Assembly: GCA_020633435.1 (NCBI GenBank)
Contig: JACKDP010000001.1
Coordinates: 930,001-994,000, forward strand
Origin: Myxococcales bacterium
GTDB taxonomy: Bacteria > Myxococcota_A > Bradymonadia > UBA7976 > UBA1532
Reading direction: 5' to 3'
Length of the DNA: 64,000 nt
The notes under the pieces are model-generated. The model searched no databases. It had not been told where the DNA came from and saw only the letters and a list, made by a program, of their open reading frames with translations. Position numbers and translations under genes: made by a program. Numbering within the stretch: the stretch's first letter is position 1; every line of letters starts with the position of its first letter. Positions 5,982 to 14,736 of the stretch are shown here, one piece after another.

Positions 5982-8642
5982 ATGAAGATCCGGATCGTCT
6001 CGACCCTCAAGGCCCTGACCACCCCCCTCGCCAAGGCCCTCCGGGCCGCTGGCCACCGCGTGGAGCTGAAGCGCGCCAAGACCGAGGTCTGCGCGCTGCA
6101 CTACGCCGAGGGCTCCCCCCTCGACGCCCTCACGGGCCTCGTGGATGGCCTCAAGCCGCTGCTCCCCAGCGTCTCCCTCGTGCCCGCCATCGAGGGGGCC
6201 GACGCCGAGCTCTTCCTCGGCGACGAGAAGGAGTTCGAGGAGTGGGACATCAAGCTCCACGCCGACTCGGGGGACTACGGCCGCGCGCTGCAGAAGAAGG
6301 TCCTCGCCTTCGGCTTCGATGACGACGGCCTCGAGATCGGCGCCCAGGCCGCCGACACCCTCGAGTACGGCGGGGCCACCCTCTTCGCCCGCCAGGTCGT
6401 GCGCTGGATCCTCGCCCAGGAGGGCATCCACAACGTCACCGAGAAGAAGCGCTGGGGCGACGGCGACAACGACATGTACATCTACGTCCGCGAGCCCATC
6501 CCCGAGGGCGCGGACGTGCGGTCGCGGCTGCCCATCGTCATCGAGGGCGACGACTACGGCCAGATGTTCGCGCTGAAGGCGAAGCTGGCGGAGAAGGGCT
6601 TCGACACGGTGGAGACGCGCTCCATCGACGACCGCGCCCGGCTCGAGTTCGGCTTCGCCCCCGGCGGCTTCGTGCGGGACGCCGAGTCGCTGACGGAGCT
6701 GCGGGCGGTGGTGCAGGAGGTCCTCGACGCCGCCGAGGTGGACGGCGAGCGCCACCCGCTGAAGACGCTGAGCCACGAGGGCCGCGGCGCCCTGGTGCGG
6801 CTGCCCCTCGGCGCCCACCAGAGCGGCCGCCTGCCCTCCTACGCCGGCCGCTTCCCCGACCGCTGGGACATCGTCATCCGCACCGACGCCCTCACCGCGG
6901 TGGCGGAGCTGCGCGGCAAGCTGACGCAGCACGGCTACACCCGCGTGCGCTTCGAGGCCCTGCCGGCCAGCGCCCTCGGCTTCCGGGTGCAGCTCGGCGC
7001 GGCCGTCGAGATGCCCGAGGTGGGCGAGTTCGTGAAGGGCGCCGTGGAGCGCACGCTGAAGGCCATGGGCGGGGGCAAGGACCTGACGGTGCCCATCAGC
7101 CCGACGCTGCCCGGCGACGACCCGCGGGTCATCATCGAGCTGCCGATGGAGGGCCTGGACGAGGGCGGCCTCAAGCGCCGCATCCGGGCCGCCTGCGGCG
7201 ACTGGGAGTTCTCGTTCAAGAGCCCGGATCACTCGAAGTTCGGTGATCTCGTTCGGGAATTCCGCGAGCTGAACTTCAAGGAGTTCAGCACCGACGAGGA
7301 GGCCGACGTCGGCGAGGCCCTCATCAAGTACGGCGGGGCCCCCGTCGCGCTGGTGGAGTACGTCGCCGGCATGGTGCAGAAGCACACCGGCCACCACCCG
7401 CGCCTCAAGAAGGAGTGGGACGACGACGACGACGACATCTGGGTGTACGTCCCCGTCGCCCACGCCGAGGTCGTCGAGGAGCCGGACGCCCCGGATCTGA
7501 CGGAGTGGTTCGCCGATCTGGCCGCCCCCGACGCCCGCCCCTTCATCGAGGTGACCGACAAGGTGGTCCGGGTGGGGCACATCACCCTGCCCCGCCGCGA
7601 GGGCGAGGCCGACGAGGCCCTGGTGCCCACGCCGGACGGCTTCACCCACTACTGCATCGACACGCGCACGGCCGACACGCTGCTGCACGTGGCCGAGTCG
7701 GTGTCGCTGCGCGAGCCCTGCCTGCTGGAGGGCGAGACCTCGGTCTCCAAGACCAGCATCATCCAGTACCTGGCCATGCTGCTGGGCCAGCCCGTCGTGC
7801 GCCTGAACCTGAACGGGCAGACCGACACGGGCGAGCTGGTGGGCCGCTTCGTGCCCCGCGCCGGCGACGACGAGGGCCACCCCTGGCGCTGGCAGGACGG
7901 CCTGGTCATCGAGGCCATGAAGCGCGGCTGGTGGGTCGTGCTCGACGAGCTGAACCTGGCCGAGCCGCAGATCCTGGAGCGCCTGAACTCGGTGCTGGAG
8001 CGCATCCCCAGCATCATCATGACCGAGTACGACAACAGCCTCATCGGCCCCGGCGGCGTGGCGGTGCACCCGCGGTTCCGCATGTTCGGCACGATGAACC
8101 CGGCCGAGTACGCCGGCCGCTCCCCGCTCTCCCCCGCCTACCGGGACCGCTGGCGCGGCTACAAGTACGTGCCGGCGCCGGGCGAGGTGGAGTACCGCGC
8201 CATGCTCCAGTTCCTGGTGAGCGGCGTGCAGCCCGACGTCACCCTCTTCGGGGCGCCGTACACCGGCACCACCATCGAGGCGCCCCTGGCCGTGCTCAAC
8301 CAGGTCAAGGGCGTGGACGCCTTCCTCGCCGCGCTGGCCCGGTTCCACGCGGCGCTGGAGGGGGCCGTCGGCCGCACCAGCGGCGAGGCCATCCGCCTGG
8401 GCGGCCGCCGCCGCGACCGGTACATCTTCACCCGCCGCGGCCTGCTGGCGGTGATGGACTACCTGGCCGCCTCGGTCACGGGCCCCGACCCCCTGCGCAA
8501 CATGCGCTCGGCGCTGGTGCGCTACTACGTGGGCCGCGTCTCGTCGGGCCGCGACCAGGCCGTCGTCCTGCGCCTCCTGGACGCCGCCGGCATCGGCCCC
8601 AACACCTGGGCCCTGGGCGAGTCGAAGGAAGGCAAGGACTGA
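5982..8642 (+). CDS. MoxR/dynein-type AAA+ ATPase with duplicated N-terminal module
   Basis: 886 residues. The AAA_5 core lies at about 560-800. Its P-loop is GETSVSKTS (584-592), with Ser in place of the usual last Gly. Walker B is VVLDELN (D655, E656) and sensor 1 is GTMNPAE (N706). The segment LNLNGQTDTGELVGRFV is typical of dynein/midasin-like AAA_5 proteins. Residues ~88-168 and ~410-489 resemble each other, both ending in a D-rich turn followed by (I/W)-x-Y-V, which points to an internal duplication; this N-terminal part is unfamiliar to me. The VWA-protein gene follows one base after the stop. Such pairs act as metal-insertion or remodelling chaperones; the client here is unknown. Confidence 0.85.
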   Translation: MKIRIVSTLKALTTPLAKALRAAGHRVELKRAKTEVCALHYAEGSPLDALTGLVDGLKPLLPSVSLVPAIEGADAELFLGDEKEFEEWDIKLHADSGDYGRALQKKVLAFGFDDDGLEIGAQAADTLEYGGATLFARQVVRWILAQEGIHNVTEKKRWGDGDNDMYIYVREPIPEGADVRSRLPIVIEGDDYGQMFALKAKLAEKGFDTVETRSIDDRARLEFGFAPGGFVRDAESLTELRAVVQEVLDAAEVDGERHPLKTLSHEGRGALVRLPLGAHQSGRLPSYAGRFPDRWDIVIRTDALTAVAELRGKLTQHGYTRVRFEALPASALGFRVQLGAAVEMPEVGEFVKGAVERTLKAMGGGKDLTVPISPTLPGDDPRVIIELPMEGLDEGGLKRRIRAACGDWEFSFKSPDHSKFGDLVREFRELNFKEFSTDEEADVGEALIKYGGAPVALVEYVAGMVQKHTGHHPRLKKEWDDDDDDIWVYVPVAHAEVVEEPDAPDLTEWFADLAAPDARPFIEVTDKVVRVGHITLPRREGEADEALVPTPDGFTHYCIDTRTADTLLHVAESVSLREPCLLEGETSVSKTSIIQYLAMLLGQPVVRLNLNGQTDTGELVGRFVPRAGDDEGHPWRWQDGLVIEAMKRGWWVVLDELNLAEPQILERLNSVLERIPSIIMTEYDNSLIGPGGVAVHPRFRMFGTMNPAEYAGRSPLSPAYRDRWRGYKYVPAPGEVEYRAMLQFLVSGVQPDVTLFGAPYTGTTIEAPLAVLNQVKGVDAFLAALARFHAALEGAVGRTSGEAIRLGGRRRDRYIFTRRGLLAVMDYLAASVTGPDPLRNMRSALVRYYVGRVSSGRDQAVVLRLLDAAGIGPNTWALGESKEGKD

Positions 8643-8643
8643 G

Positions 8644-10428
8644 ATGACCGGGCCGGGCGACACCGAGGCCGCCATCCTCTCGACCCTCGCCGCCGGCCTC
8701 TGCCAGGACGCCGGCGTGGCCCTGGAGGTCCACCCGGACCGCTGGAGCTGGGATCCCGTGCGCCGGGTCATCAAGGTCCCGGCCAAGGATCTCGACGAGC
8801 ACGGCCCCGACTACTGCGCGGGCATCCTGAGCCGGGAGGTGGGCCACTACTTCCTGGCCCGCCACCACCTCTTCGCCACGGACTTCCCGTCCAGCATGGC
8901 GGCCGACGCGCTGCTCACCGCCCTCGACGCCCCGCGCGTCGAGCGGTGGATCCGGGCGCGCTACCCCGGCGTGCGCCCCTGGCTGGCCATGGTCTCGCGC
9001 TCGCCGGATCTCATCCGGCCCGATCTGCCGGCCTTCGTGCAGTTCGTGCTGGCCTGCGCCACGGAGCACACCTGGCTGGGCCAGCCGGCGCGCACCCTCG
9101 ACGACCGCGTCATCGAGGCCCTCGAGATCACCCGGCCGGCGCGGCAGATGTACGCCCGCATCGCCCCGCCGACGACGCTCGAGGCCCCGAACATCCCGGC
9201 GCTCTTCGAGCGGTATCGCGACGAGGTCGCCCCGTTCCTGCTCAACCCCGCGTGGCTGCCCTCGCGGTGGGAGCAGACGGTCCAGCTCGCGGCCCTCGAC
9301 GCGCTGGAGCTGGCGGAGGAGCTCATCTTCCCCATCGCCGAGCAGCTCCTCGGCGACGACCTGCAGCGCCTCGAGCGCTACCTGATGGGCGACCCCAACA
9401 AGCTGGCCGAGCTGCGCCGCATGCTGGAGGAGGGCCAGCTCCAGCTCGTCCTCGGCGACATGCACGACCAGCTCCCCTACCAGCAGCCCCCGGCCTGGAT
9501 GCAGGCCCTCGCCCAGGAGCTGCTCGACGCCGCCATCCGAGGGGACCGGCCGCTGGCGCTGATGAGCGCCAGCCGCATGCAGCAGGAGCGCGCCGGCTGG
9601 CACCGCCTGCCCGAGTTCGACGACCCCCTCGACATGGACTGGCGGCCGGCCGGCAGCTACGACCTGGCCCTCAGCCAGATCAACGCCCAGGTCCACCAGC
9701 TCGCCCGCCACCTGGGCGAAATCCTGCGGCCGCGCAAGCGCCTGCGGGAGCGCTCCGGCTACCCCAGCGGCCGCCGCGTCGACATGCGCAAGGTCATGCA
9801 GTTCGAGGCGGACCCGCGCCGCTACAACGAGCTGTGGATCCGCAGCAGCATCCCCGACCGCCGCAGCGTCGCCATCTCGCTGCTCGTGGACCTCTCCGGC
9901 TCCATGCGGGGCCAGAAGTCCCGGGCCGCGCTCCTCGGCACCATCCTGCTGGCCGAGACGCTGCACTCCCTGGAGATCCCCTTTGCGATCAACGGGTTCC
10001 AGGACGTGCTCATCCCGCTGGCCGACTTCGGCGAGGGCCTGGTGCCCGAGACCCGCAAGAACATCGCGGAGCTCGTGCAGGAGGTCATCGGCACCCGGCG
10101 GGGCGGCAACAACAAGCCCAACTACAACGACGACGGCCCCTGCTTGCTGGCGGCGGCCGACCAGCTCATCGCCCACCCGGCCAGCCACCGCATCCTCATC
10201 GTGGTCAGCGACGGCCTCCCCGAGGGCCGCCACTCCAACGTCAACGACCTGAAGAAGGCCGTCCTGGTCTTGAAGGATCCCGACGTCCCGGTGGAGCTCA
10301 TCGGCCTGGGCCTCGGGCCCAACACCGGCCATGTGACGCAGTTCTACCCCGAGGCCAAGGCCAACATCTCGGTGGACCGCTTCTCCACCGAGATCGGCAA
10401 CCTGATCGAGAAGATCGTCCTGGAGTAG
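8644..10428 (+). CDS. VWA-domain protein, partner of the AAA+ ATPase
   Basis: 594 residues. The C-terminal von Willebrand A domain (about 405-590) has an intact MIDAS start, D416-L-S-G-S420, and a later VVSDGLPEG. The N-terminal 400 residues are mostly helical and contain SREVGHYF at residues 63-70, which looks like a zinc-peptidase HExxH in which the first His is Arg (R64-E65-V66-G67-H68). Organisation matches CobT/CoxE-type proteins that pair with MoxR ATPases. No signal peptide. Tightly linked to the ATPase gene, so the two likely form one complex. Proteolytic activity is unlikely given the missing His. Confidence 0.85.
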   Translation: MTGPGDTEAAILSTLAAGLCQDAGVALEVHPDRWSWDPVRRVIKVPAKDLDEHGPDYCAGILSREVGHYFLARHHLFATDFPSSMAADALLTALDAPRVERWIRARYPGVRPWLAMVSRSPDLIRPDLPAFVQFVLACATEHTWLGQPARTLDDRVIEALEITRPARQMYARIAPPTTLEAPNIPALFERYRDEVAPFLLNPAWLPSRWEQTVQLAALDALELAEELIFPIAEQLLGDDLQRLERYLMGDPNKLAELRRMLEEGQLQLVLGDMHDQLPYQQPPAWMQALAQELLDAAIRGDRPLALMSASRMQQERAGWHRLPEFDDPLDMDWRPAGSYDLALSQINAQVHQLARHLGEILRPRKRLRERSGYPSGRRVDMRKVMQFEADPRRYNELWIRSSIPDRRSVAISLLVDLSGSMRGQKSRAALLGTILLAETLHSLEIPFAINGFQDVLIPLADFGEGLVPETRKNIAELVQEVIGTRRGGNNKPNYNDDGPCLLAAADQLIAHPASHRILIVVSDGLPEGRHSNVNDLKKAVLVLKDPDVPVELIGLGLGPNTGHVTQFYPEAKANISVDRFSTEIGNLIEKIVLE

Positions 10429-10495
10429 CCCAGGCGGCGGTCCGCCAACGAGCCCGGCGCAGGCCACGTCGATGCTGGCCAGGCGCGAGGAGAAG

Positions 10496-10512
10496 GCGTG
10501 GCAGCGCCACGC
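10496..10512. terminator. Candidate bidirectional terminator hairpin
   Basis: gcgtggc, loop agc, gccacgc: a 7-bp GC-rich stem in the gap between convergent genes. No T-run on either side. Confidence 0.35.
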
Positions 10513-10581
10513 TGCCGACGAGCAACGCCGCCAGCGGCGACGTGGGTCAGCCGGGCGACGGGAGCGTGCCGGGTCTGCGGG

Positions 10582-11385
10582 CTAGCGGCGGTCGAAGACG
10601 TAGAAGATGCCGTCGCGCTGGGCCCAGAGCTGGTCGCCCACGGCGTAGATGGACTTCAGGATGTCCGTGCAGCCCGTGTCGATGCGGAAGACGACCGCCG
10701 CGTCGGCCCCGAGCGCCGCCGGATCCGTCTTGAACTCGGCCAGCCACGTCCCGGCGGGCACCGCCGTCACGTCGGCCTTCTTCGGCTCGCAGCGCGACGC
10801 CCCGATGCGGACCTCGTCCTTCTTGATGCTGGCCACGCCGCCCGGCTTGAGATCCATGCGGGGCAGCATGTGCGACGGCGCCTCGGCCAGGCGCGTCACC
10901 CGCCAGCTGCCGGCCAGCGTCGCCAGCGAGGCCGTGCCGAGGTGGGCCGTCACGGCCCCGTCCGCCCCGGCCGTGAACCACAGCTTGCCGTCGGCGCAGA
11001 CCATGGCCTGCTCCCCGGCCGGCAGGCACTCGGGCCCCCGATCCGCCACGTCCCCCAGCGTCGCCTCGGCGGGCAGCGTCAGATCACCGATGGTCAGCCC
11101 GCCGGCGTCCTTCAGGTTCACCGAGATGGCCCGCACGCCGCCGGTGCGGCCCGCCTTGATGGCCAGCGGCCCGGCCGTGAAGTCATGGGACTTCACCTTG
11201 CTGCCATGCTCCCCGTGCTCGACGCCCAGCTTCCCGGCCAGGGGCTTCGGATCATCCCCCAGCTTCACGGCGACCGCCTGCTCTCCGATGGACAGCCCGG
11301 CGATCCCGACCCCGGGATCGACCGTGGGCGCCGCGAGGGCGGGGGTGGCGAACAAGAACGAGACGGCGACTCGACGCAGCATCAT
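10582..11385 (-). CDS. Secreted hypothetical protein
   Basis: 267 residues starting MM; the first ATG has a GGGAG six bases upstream. A signal peptide ends at ALAAP near residue 18. The mature protein opens with GVGIAGLSIGEQA, then several beta-rich stretches with paired Cys (GPECLPAGEQAMVC, RCEPKK, TGCTDIL). It ends DQLWAQRDGIFYVFDRR, which resembles periplasmic proteins that compare measured and reference values, but no family was recognised. Divergent from the FGE-domain lipoprotein at 11489. Confidence 0.65.
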   Translation of the reverse strand: MMLRRVAVSFLFATPALAAPTVDPGVGIAGLSIGEQAVAVKLGDDPKPLAGKLGVEHGEHGSKVKSHDFTAGPLAIKAGRTGGVRAISVNLKDAGGLTIGDLTLPAEATLGDVADRGPECLPAGEQAMVCADGKLWFTAGADGAVTAHLGTASLATLAGSWRVTRLAEAPSHMLPRMDLKPGGVASIKKDEVRIGASRCEPKKADVTAVPAGTWLAEFKTDPAALGADAAVVFRIDTGCTDILKSIYAVGDQLWAQRDGIFYVFDRR

Positions 11386-11455
11386 GGTGACTCCCAGCCA
11401 GTCCGGCCGGCGGCGCCCCGCCGGCACAACCGGCGGATGTGTACCACAAATGGAG

Positions 11456-11483
11456 CCGACATGCCTCTCGGCGGGGCTATCAT
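11456..11483 (+). promoter_or_regulatory. Candidate promoter giving a leaderless mRNA
   Basis: CCGACA, 16-base spacer, TATCAT (5 of 6 to TATAAT). The hexamer ends 5 bases before the ATG at 11489, so transcription would start at or next to the start codon. No Shine-Dalgarno is present. Confidence 0.4.
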
Positions 11484-11488
11484 GGGGC

Positions 11489-12595
11489 ATGCGCGCGCTC
11501 CCCCTGCTGGTGTTCCTGGTGGCTTGCGGTGACCCCGAGGCGGGGCCCGCGTCGTTCACTCCCCTCCCCGATGGCGGGGCGGCCGACGCCGGCCCGCGGG
11601 CCGACGCAGTGACACCGCCGCTGGACGCGACGCCGCTGGACGCGACGCCACGGGACGCAGCGTCCCTGGCCGACGCTGCCGCCCCCGCGGCGGACGCCGG
11701 ACCCGACGCGGCCTCCCCCGACGGGGCCGTGGACGCGGCCGAAGACGCGGCGGTGGACGCCGCGCCATCGCCCGACGCGGGTGGCTTTGGCCCCTGCGTG
11801 GCCAACGGGCAGCCCGGCGAGTGCCTGGACGTCGGCGACTGCGCCGGGGTGCCGGTGCCGGGGTTCTGCCCGGGGCCGGCGGAGATCCAGTGCTGCGTCG
11901 CGGCGCCGATGGGCTGTGACCCCGACGCGCGGCCGGCGGGGCCGCTGGACGAGGCGCCCGGGGACGCCGGGTGCCCGCCCGGGATGGCGGCGGTGGGCGG
12001 CTTCTGCGTGGATCGCTACGAGGCCGCCCTGGTGCAGGCGGACGGGATGCCCTGGTCGCCCTACCAGTGGCCGGGCGTGGCCGACGTGCGGGCCGTGTCG
12101 GTGGCGGGGGTCGTGCCCCAGGGCTACATCGACGGGGTGGAGGCGGCGGCGGCGTGCGCGGCCTCGGGCAAGCGGCTTTGCACCGACGAGGAGTGGCTGC
12201 GGGCCTGCCAGGGGGCGGACGGCCACACCTGGCCCTGGGGCGACGACCGCCGCCCGGGGACGTGCAACGACGCGCGCGCGCAGCACCCGGCGGTGGAGCT
12301 CTTCCCCGATGATCCCAATCCTTTCAGCCACTTGCAGGACCCCTGCCTGAACCAGCTCCCCGCCAGCCTGGCGGCGACGGGGGCCCACCCCGGCTGCGTG
12401 ACGCCCGAGGGGGTCTTCGATCTGGTGGGCAACCTGCATGAGTGGACGGCGGATCCGGCGGGCACGTTCCGGGGCGGCTTCTACGTGGACACGGAGCGCA
12501 ACGGGCCGGGCTGCACGTACCGGACGACGGCCCATGACCGGCCGTACTGGGACTACTCCACCGGGTTTCGCTGCTGCGCAGATGCCTTGCCCTGA
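11489..12595 (+). CDS. Lipoprotein with FGE-sulfatase (SUMF1-like) domain
   Basis: 368 residues. The signal peptide ends in the lipobox LVAC (Cys13). An Asp/Ala/Pro-rich linker (about residues 25-100) is followed by a Cys-rich segment with ECLDVGDCAG and CC. The C-terminal domain (about 160-368) has SUMF1-type landmarks: MAAVGGFCVDRYEA, SGKRLCTDEEWLRAC, WPWGD, LVGNLHEW and a final GFRCC. Formylglycine-generating enzymes proper oxidise sulfatase Cys; secreted homologues of this kind are mostly of unknown function. No sulfatase gene is nearby. Likely expressed from a leaderless transcript. Confidence 0.8.
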   Translation: MRALPLLVFLVACGDPEAGPASFTPLPDGGAADAGPRADAVTPPLDATPLDATPRDAASLADAAAPAADAGPDAASPDGAVDAAEDAAVDAAPSPDAGGFGPCVANGQPGECLDVGDCAGVPVPGFCPGPAEIQCCVAAPMGCDPDARPAGPLDEAPGDAGCPPGMAAVGGFCVDRYEAALVQADGMPWSPYQWPGVADVRAVSVAGVVPQGYIDGVEAAAACAASGKRLCTDEEWLRACQGADGHTWPWGDDRRPGTCNDARAQHPAVELFPDDPNPFSHLQDPCLNQLPASLAATGAHPGCVTPEGVFDLVGNLHEWTADPAGTFRGGFYVDTERNGPGCTYRTTAHDRPYWDYSTGFRCCADALP

Positions 12596-12642
12596 GCCCG
12601 GGGCCTCGGGGTAGAACAGCGCCTCCCCACTGGAGGACCGCC

Positions 12643-13296
12643 ATGACCCACCTGCTCGCCGTGATCGCCCTGTTCGCCCCGGTGACCCCCGACGCCGCCT
12701 GCGAGACCACCTGGGCGAAGGCCCAGAAGCCCGCCGCGGCCGAGACGGAGCGCTGCCTGCGCCACTTCCTGGGCTACGCCTATGGCGCGGGCTGGGACGC
12801 GGAGGCCCTGACGCTCGATCCGGGCTACGGGCACCCCATCGAGAAGAAGTACCAGAAGGCGGATCTGGCGCGGATGGCCGGCCATGTGCGGGCGGTGTGC
12901 CCCGACGCCAGCGACGCCGACCTGCCCTGCGCGCGGGCCATCGAGTTCTTCGAGGGGATGGCGGGCCGCAAGACGTCGCTCTTCGAGGACGTGAACCTGG
13001 GCAGCTTCGAGCCGCTGCTGGTGAAGGTGCTGGCCGGGCAGCCGCTGGACCCCGACGAGCTGTTCGTGGGGCACCCCGATCTGAAGTGGTCGGCCCAGAC
13101 GCTGCGGACGCTGCGCAACGCGGCGTACGCCCGGCATGGCTACCTGTTCAAGGATGCGGATCTCAACGCCTTCTTCTACGACGCCCGCCCCGAGCCGGCG
13201 GCGGGCCTGCCCCTCAAGCGGGGCACGTCGAAGGACGTGAAGCTGTCGCCGGTGGATGGCGAGAACGTCCGCCTGCTCAAGTCCCTGGAGAAGTAG
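12643..13296 (+). CDS. Secreted YARHG-domain protein
   Basis: 217 residues with a short signal peptide (ends near DAA, residue 19). The YARHG domain is near residues 160-185: LRNAAYARHGYLFKDADLNA followed by FFYD, an almost canonical match to this extracellular domain (PF13308). The preceding region is helical with scattered Cys. YARHG proteins are surface or peptidoglycan-associated with unknown biochemistry. A weak TAGAAC hexamer lies at 12612. The 3' end overlaps a small convergent gene by 20 bp. Confidence 0.8.
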   Translation: MTHLLAVIALFAPVTPDAACETTWAKAQKPAAAETERCLRHFLGYAYGAGWDAEALTLDPGYGHPIEKKYQKADLARMAGHVRAVCPDASDADLPCARAIEFFEGMAGRKTSLFEDVNLGSFEPLLVKVLAGQPLDPDELFVGHPDLKWSAQTLRTLRNAAYARHGYLFKDADLNAFFYDARPEPAAGLPLKRGTSKDVKLSPVDGENVRLLKSLEK

Positions 13297-13450
13297 CCCC
13301 GTCGAGCGCCAGCAGGCCCCGCAGGCGCCACCGCCACAGCAGGCGGTCGGTGAGGCCGGCGAGGAGCGACCGGCGCAGGTGGGCGACGGGAGAGAAGAGG
13401 GCGCCGGGCTCGGCATCCACGGGCAGGCGGGGCAGGACGGGCTCGTTCAT
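13277..13450 (-). CDS. Small hypothetical protein (57 aa)
   Basis: The ATG at 13450 is preceded by a near-ideal GGAGG at 5-base spacing, much better than most genes here. The product begins MNEPVLPRLPVDAEP and continues with a basic, Trp/Leu-rich helix (LLAGLTDRLLWRWRLRGLLA) that could bind a membrane surface. It overlaps the 3' end of the YARHG gene on the other strand. No family recognised. The support is the start site and the peptide pattern, so existence is likely but not certain. Confidence 0.5.
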   Translation of the reverse strand: MNEPVLPRLPVDAEPGALFSPVAHLRRSLLAGLTDRLLWRWRLRGLLALDGATSPGT

Positions 13451-13551
13451 GATGACCTCCAGTCCGTGTGACCACGCCGGGCGCGCGGGTGTTCCCGAGG
13501 GCCCGCGATTGGGTGAAATCCTGCTATCGTGGCCGAAGCGAGGAGGTGCGC

Positions 13552-13833
13552 ATGGGCTTGTTCAGCCGCCTGGGGCGAGTCACCGGCCGTGTGGCCCGGG
13601 AGAAGGTCCGCTCCGTCTTTGACGGGCGCCGCGACGAGGACGACGACGAGGACGAGGACGACGAGGACGCCATCCTCGCCGCCGAGGCCGCGCGGGACGC
13701 CCAGCAGTCGCCCCTGGCCCGCGCCCGCCGCGGCGTGCCGGCCCCCCCGCCCTCCGCGCCGGACCCGGCCCCCACGACGGGCGGCGGCCCCACCCAGCAG
13801 CAGCGCCCGGACGGCAGCCGCCGCAGCCTGTAG
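13552..13833 (+). CDS. Small acidic/proline-rich protein
   Basis: 93 residues; the start has GAGGAGGTG upstream and a TGC-TATCGT extended -10-like element at 13525-13530. The N-terminus is an amphipathic basic helix (MGLFSRLGRVTGRVAREKVR). It is followed by an acidic D/E tract (DEDDDEDEDDED) and a Pro/Gln-rich tail. No signal peptide, no known domain. The layout suggests a short membrane- or nucleoid-associated linker protein; function unknown. Confidence 0.55.
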   Translation: MGLFSRLGRVTGRVAREKVRSVFDGRRDEDDDEDEDDEDAILAAEAARDAQQSPLARARRGVPAPPPSAPDPAPTTGGGPTQQQRPDGSRRSL

Positions 13834-13839
13834 GGCCGA

Positions 13840-14589
13840 TCAGAAGCCCCGCTCGCCGCCAGCGATGAGGTGGACGCCGAAGCGCTCCTCGATGTCGTCG
13901 GACCGCAGGCGCTCCCACGCGGCGCGCTCGCTGGGCCAGCCCGCCAGGACGCCGTGCAGCACGACGCCGCCGCCGAGGGCGCCCGGTGAGACCGGGTGCC
14001 GACCCCCTATCAGCACCAGCAGCCGCAGCTCGCGGCGCACGCCCCCCCGGGCCGAGTAGCCGCCGCAGTCGAGGGCGCGGCCACAAGTCGACTCGTAGTG
14101 CTGCACATGGGCCTCATCGCCCAGGGTGAGCCAGGCGCCCGCGGCCAGCCCGCCGCCGTCGGCGTCGGTGCGCAGGGCGCCGATCCGGGCCCGGAAGCCG
14201 TCGCTCGCCGGGACGAGCTCGCCGGCCGCCTCCAGGGCCACGGCCTCGCCGTCGGCGTCCCGGGCCTGGTAGCGCAGGCCACCCCCCAGCCCCTGGATGG
14301 CCGCGTGGGCCGAGAGCTCCACGCCGCCGCCGACGCCGACCCGGACGTCCAGCAGGGTGTTGCCGATGAGGAAGGCCGGGATGGGCACGAAGAACAGGGG
14401 CTCGATGCGCGCGCGATCGGCGGTGTTGCCGGCGGTGCCGCCCACGGCGCCCGGGGCGTAGCCGTACAGGGTCGTGGTCAGGCCGATGTGCACCTCGCCG
14501 GCGTCGCCGACGCGCCCGCCGCGCAGCGGGACGCCAGCGTGCAGGCACCCGGAGAGCGCCAGGCCGGCGATGATGAGCAGGCGGTTCAT
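13840..14589 (-). CDS. Lipoprotein, outer-membrane associated, unknown function
   Basis: 249 residues. GGGAGGAAG lies upstream of the ATG, and the lipobox LSGC puts Cys at residue 15. The mature chain has Gly-rich beta strands (GEVHIGLTTTLYGYAPGA, GVGGGVELSAHAAIQGLGGG) as in small barrels, but no clear barrel C-terminus. Convergent with the acidic small protein gene, 6 bp apart. No family recognised. Confidence 0.6.
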   Translation of the reverse strand: MNRLLIIAGLALSGCLHAGVPLRGGRVGDAGEVHIGLTTTLYGYAPGAVGGTAGNTADRARIEPLFFVPIPAFLIGNTLLDVRVGVGGGVELSAHAAIQGLGGGLRYQARDADGEAVALEAAGELVPASDGFRARIGALRTDADGGGLAAGAWLTLGDEAHVQHYESTCGRALDCGGYSARGGVRRELRLLVLIGGRHPVSPGALGGGVVLHGVLAGWPSERAAWERLRSDDIEERFGVHLIAGGERGF

Positions 14590-14736
14590 GGCATCTTCCT
14601 CCCGCCCTGGAGCTTCTCAGACCGGGGCGAGCGGCGCGTCACGACGGCATCATGGTCGCGTCATCGATGCATCCGGCCATGCAAACCCTGAGGCGATGCG
14701 CTATGTTGCGCCCGACGACCCGAGGCGGAGGACGGC

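Noticed and set aside
5946..8786. Minus-strand open frame opposite the AAA+ gene
   Set aside because: Composition is biased (His/Gly/Ala/Val) and no motif is visible, whereas the plus strand has Walker A/B and sensor 1.
12587..12617. TTGCCC-19-TAGAAC as a promoter for the YARHG gene
   Set aside because: Spacer too long and -10 ends in C; too weak to list, though a promoter must exist nearby.
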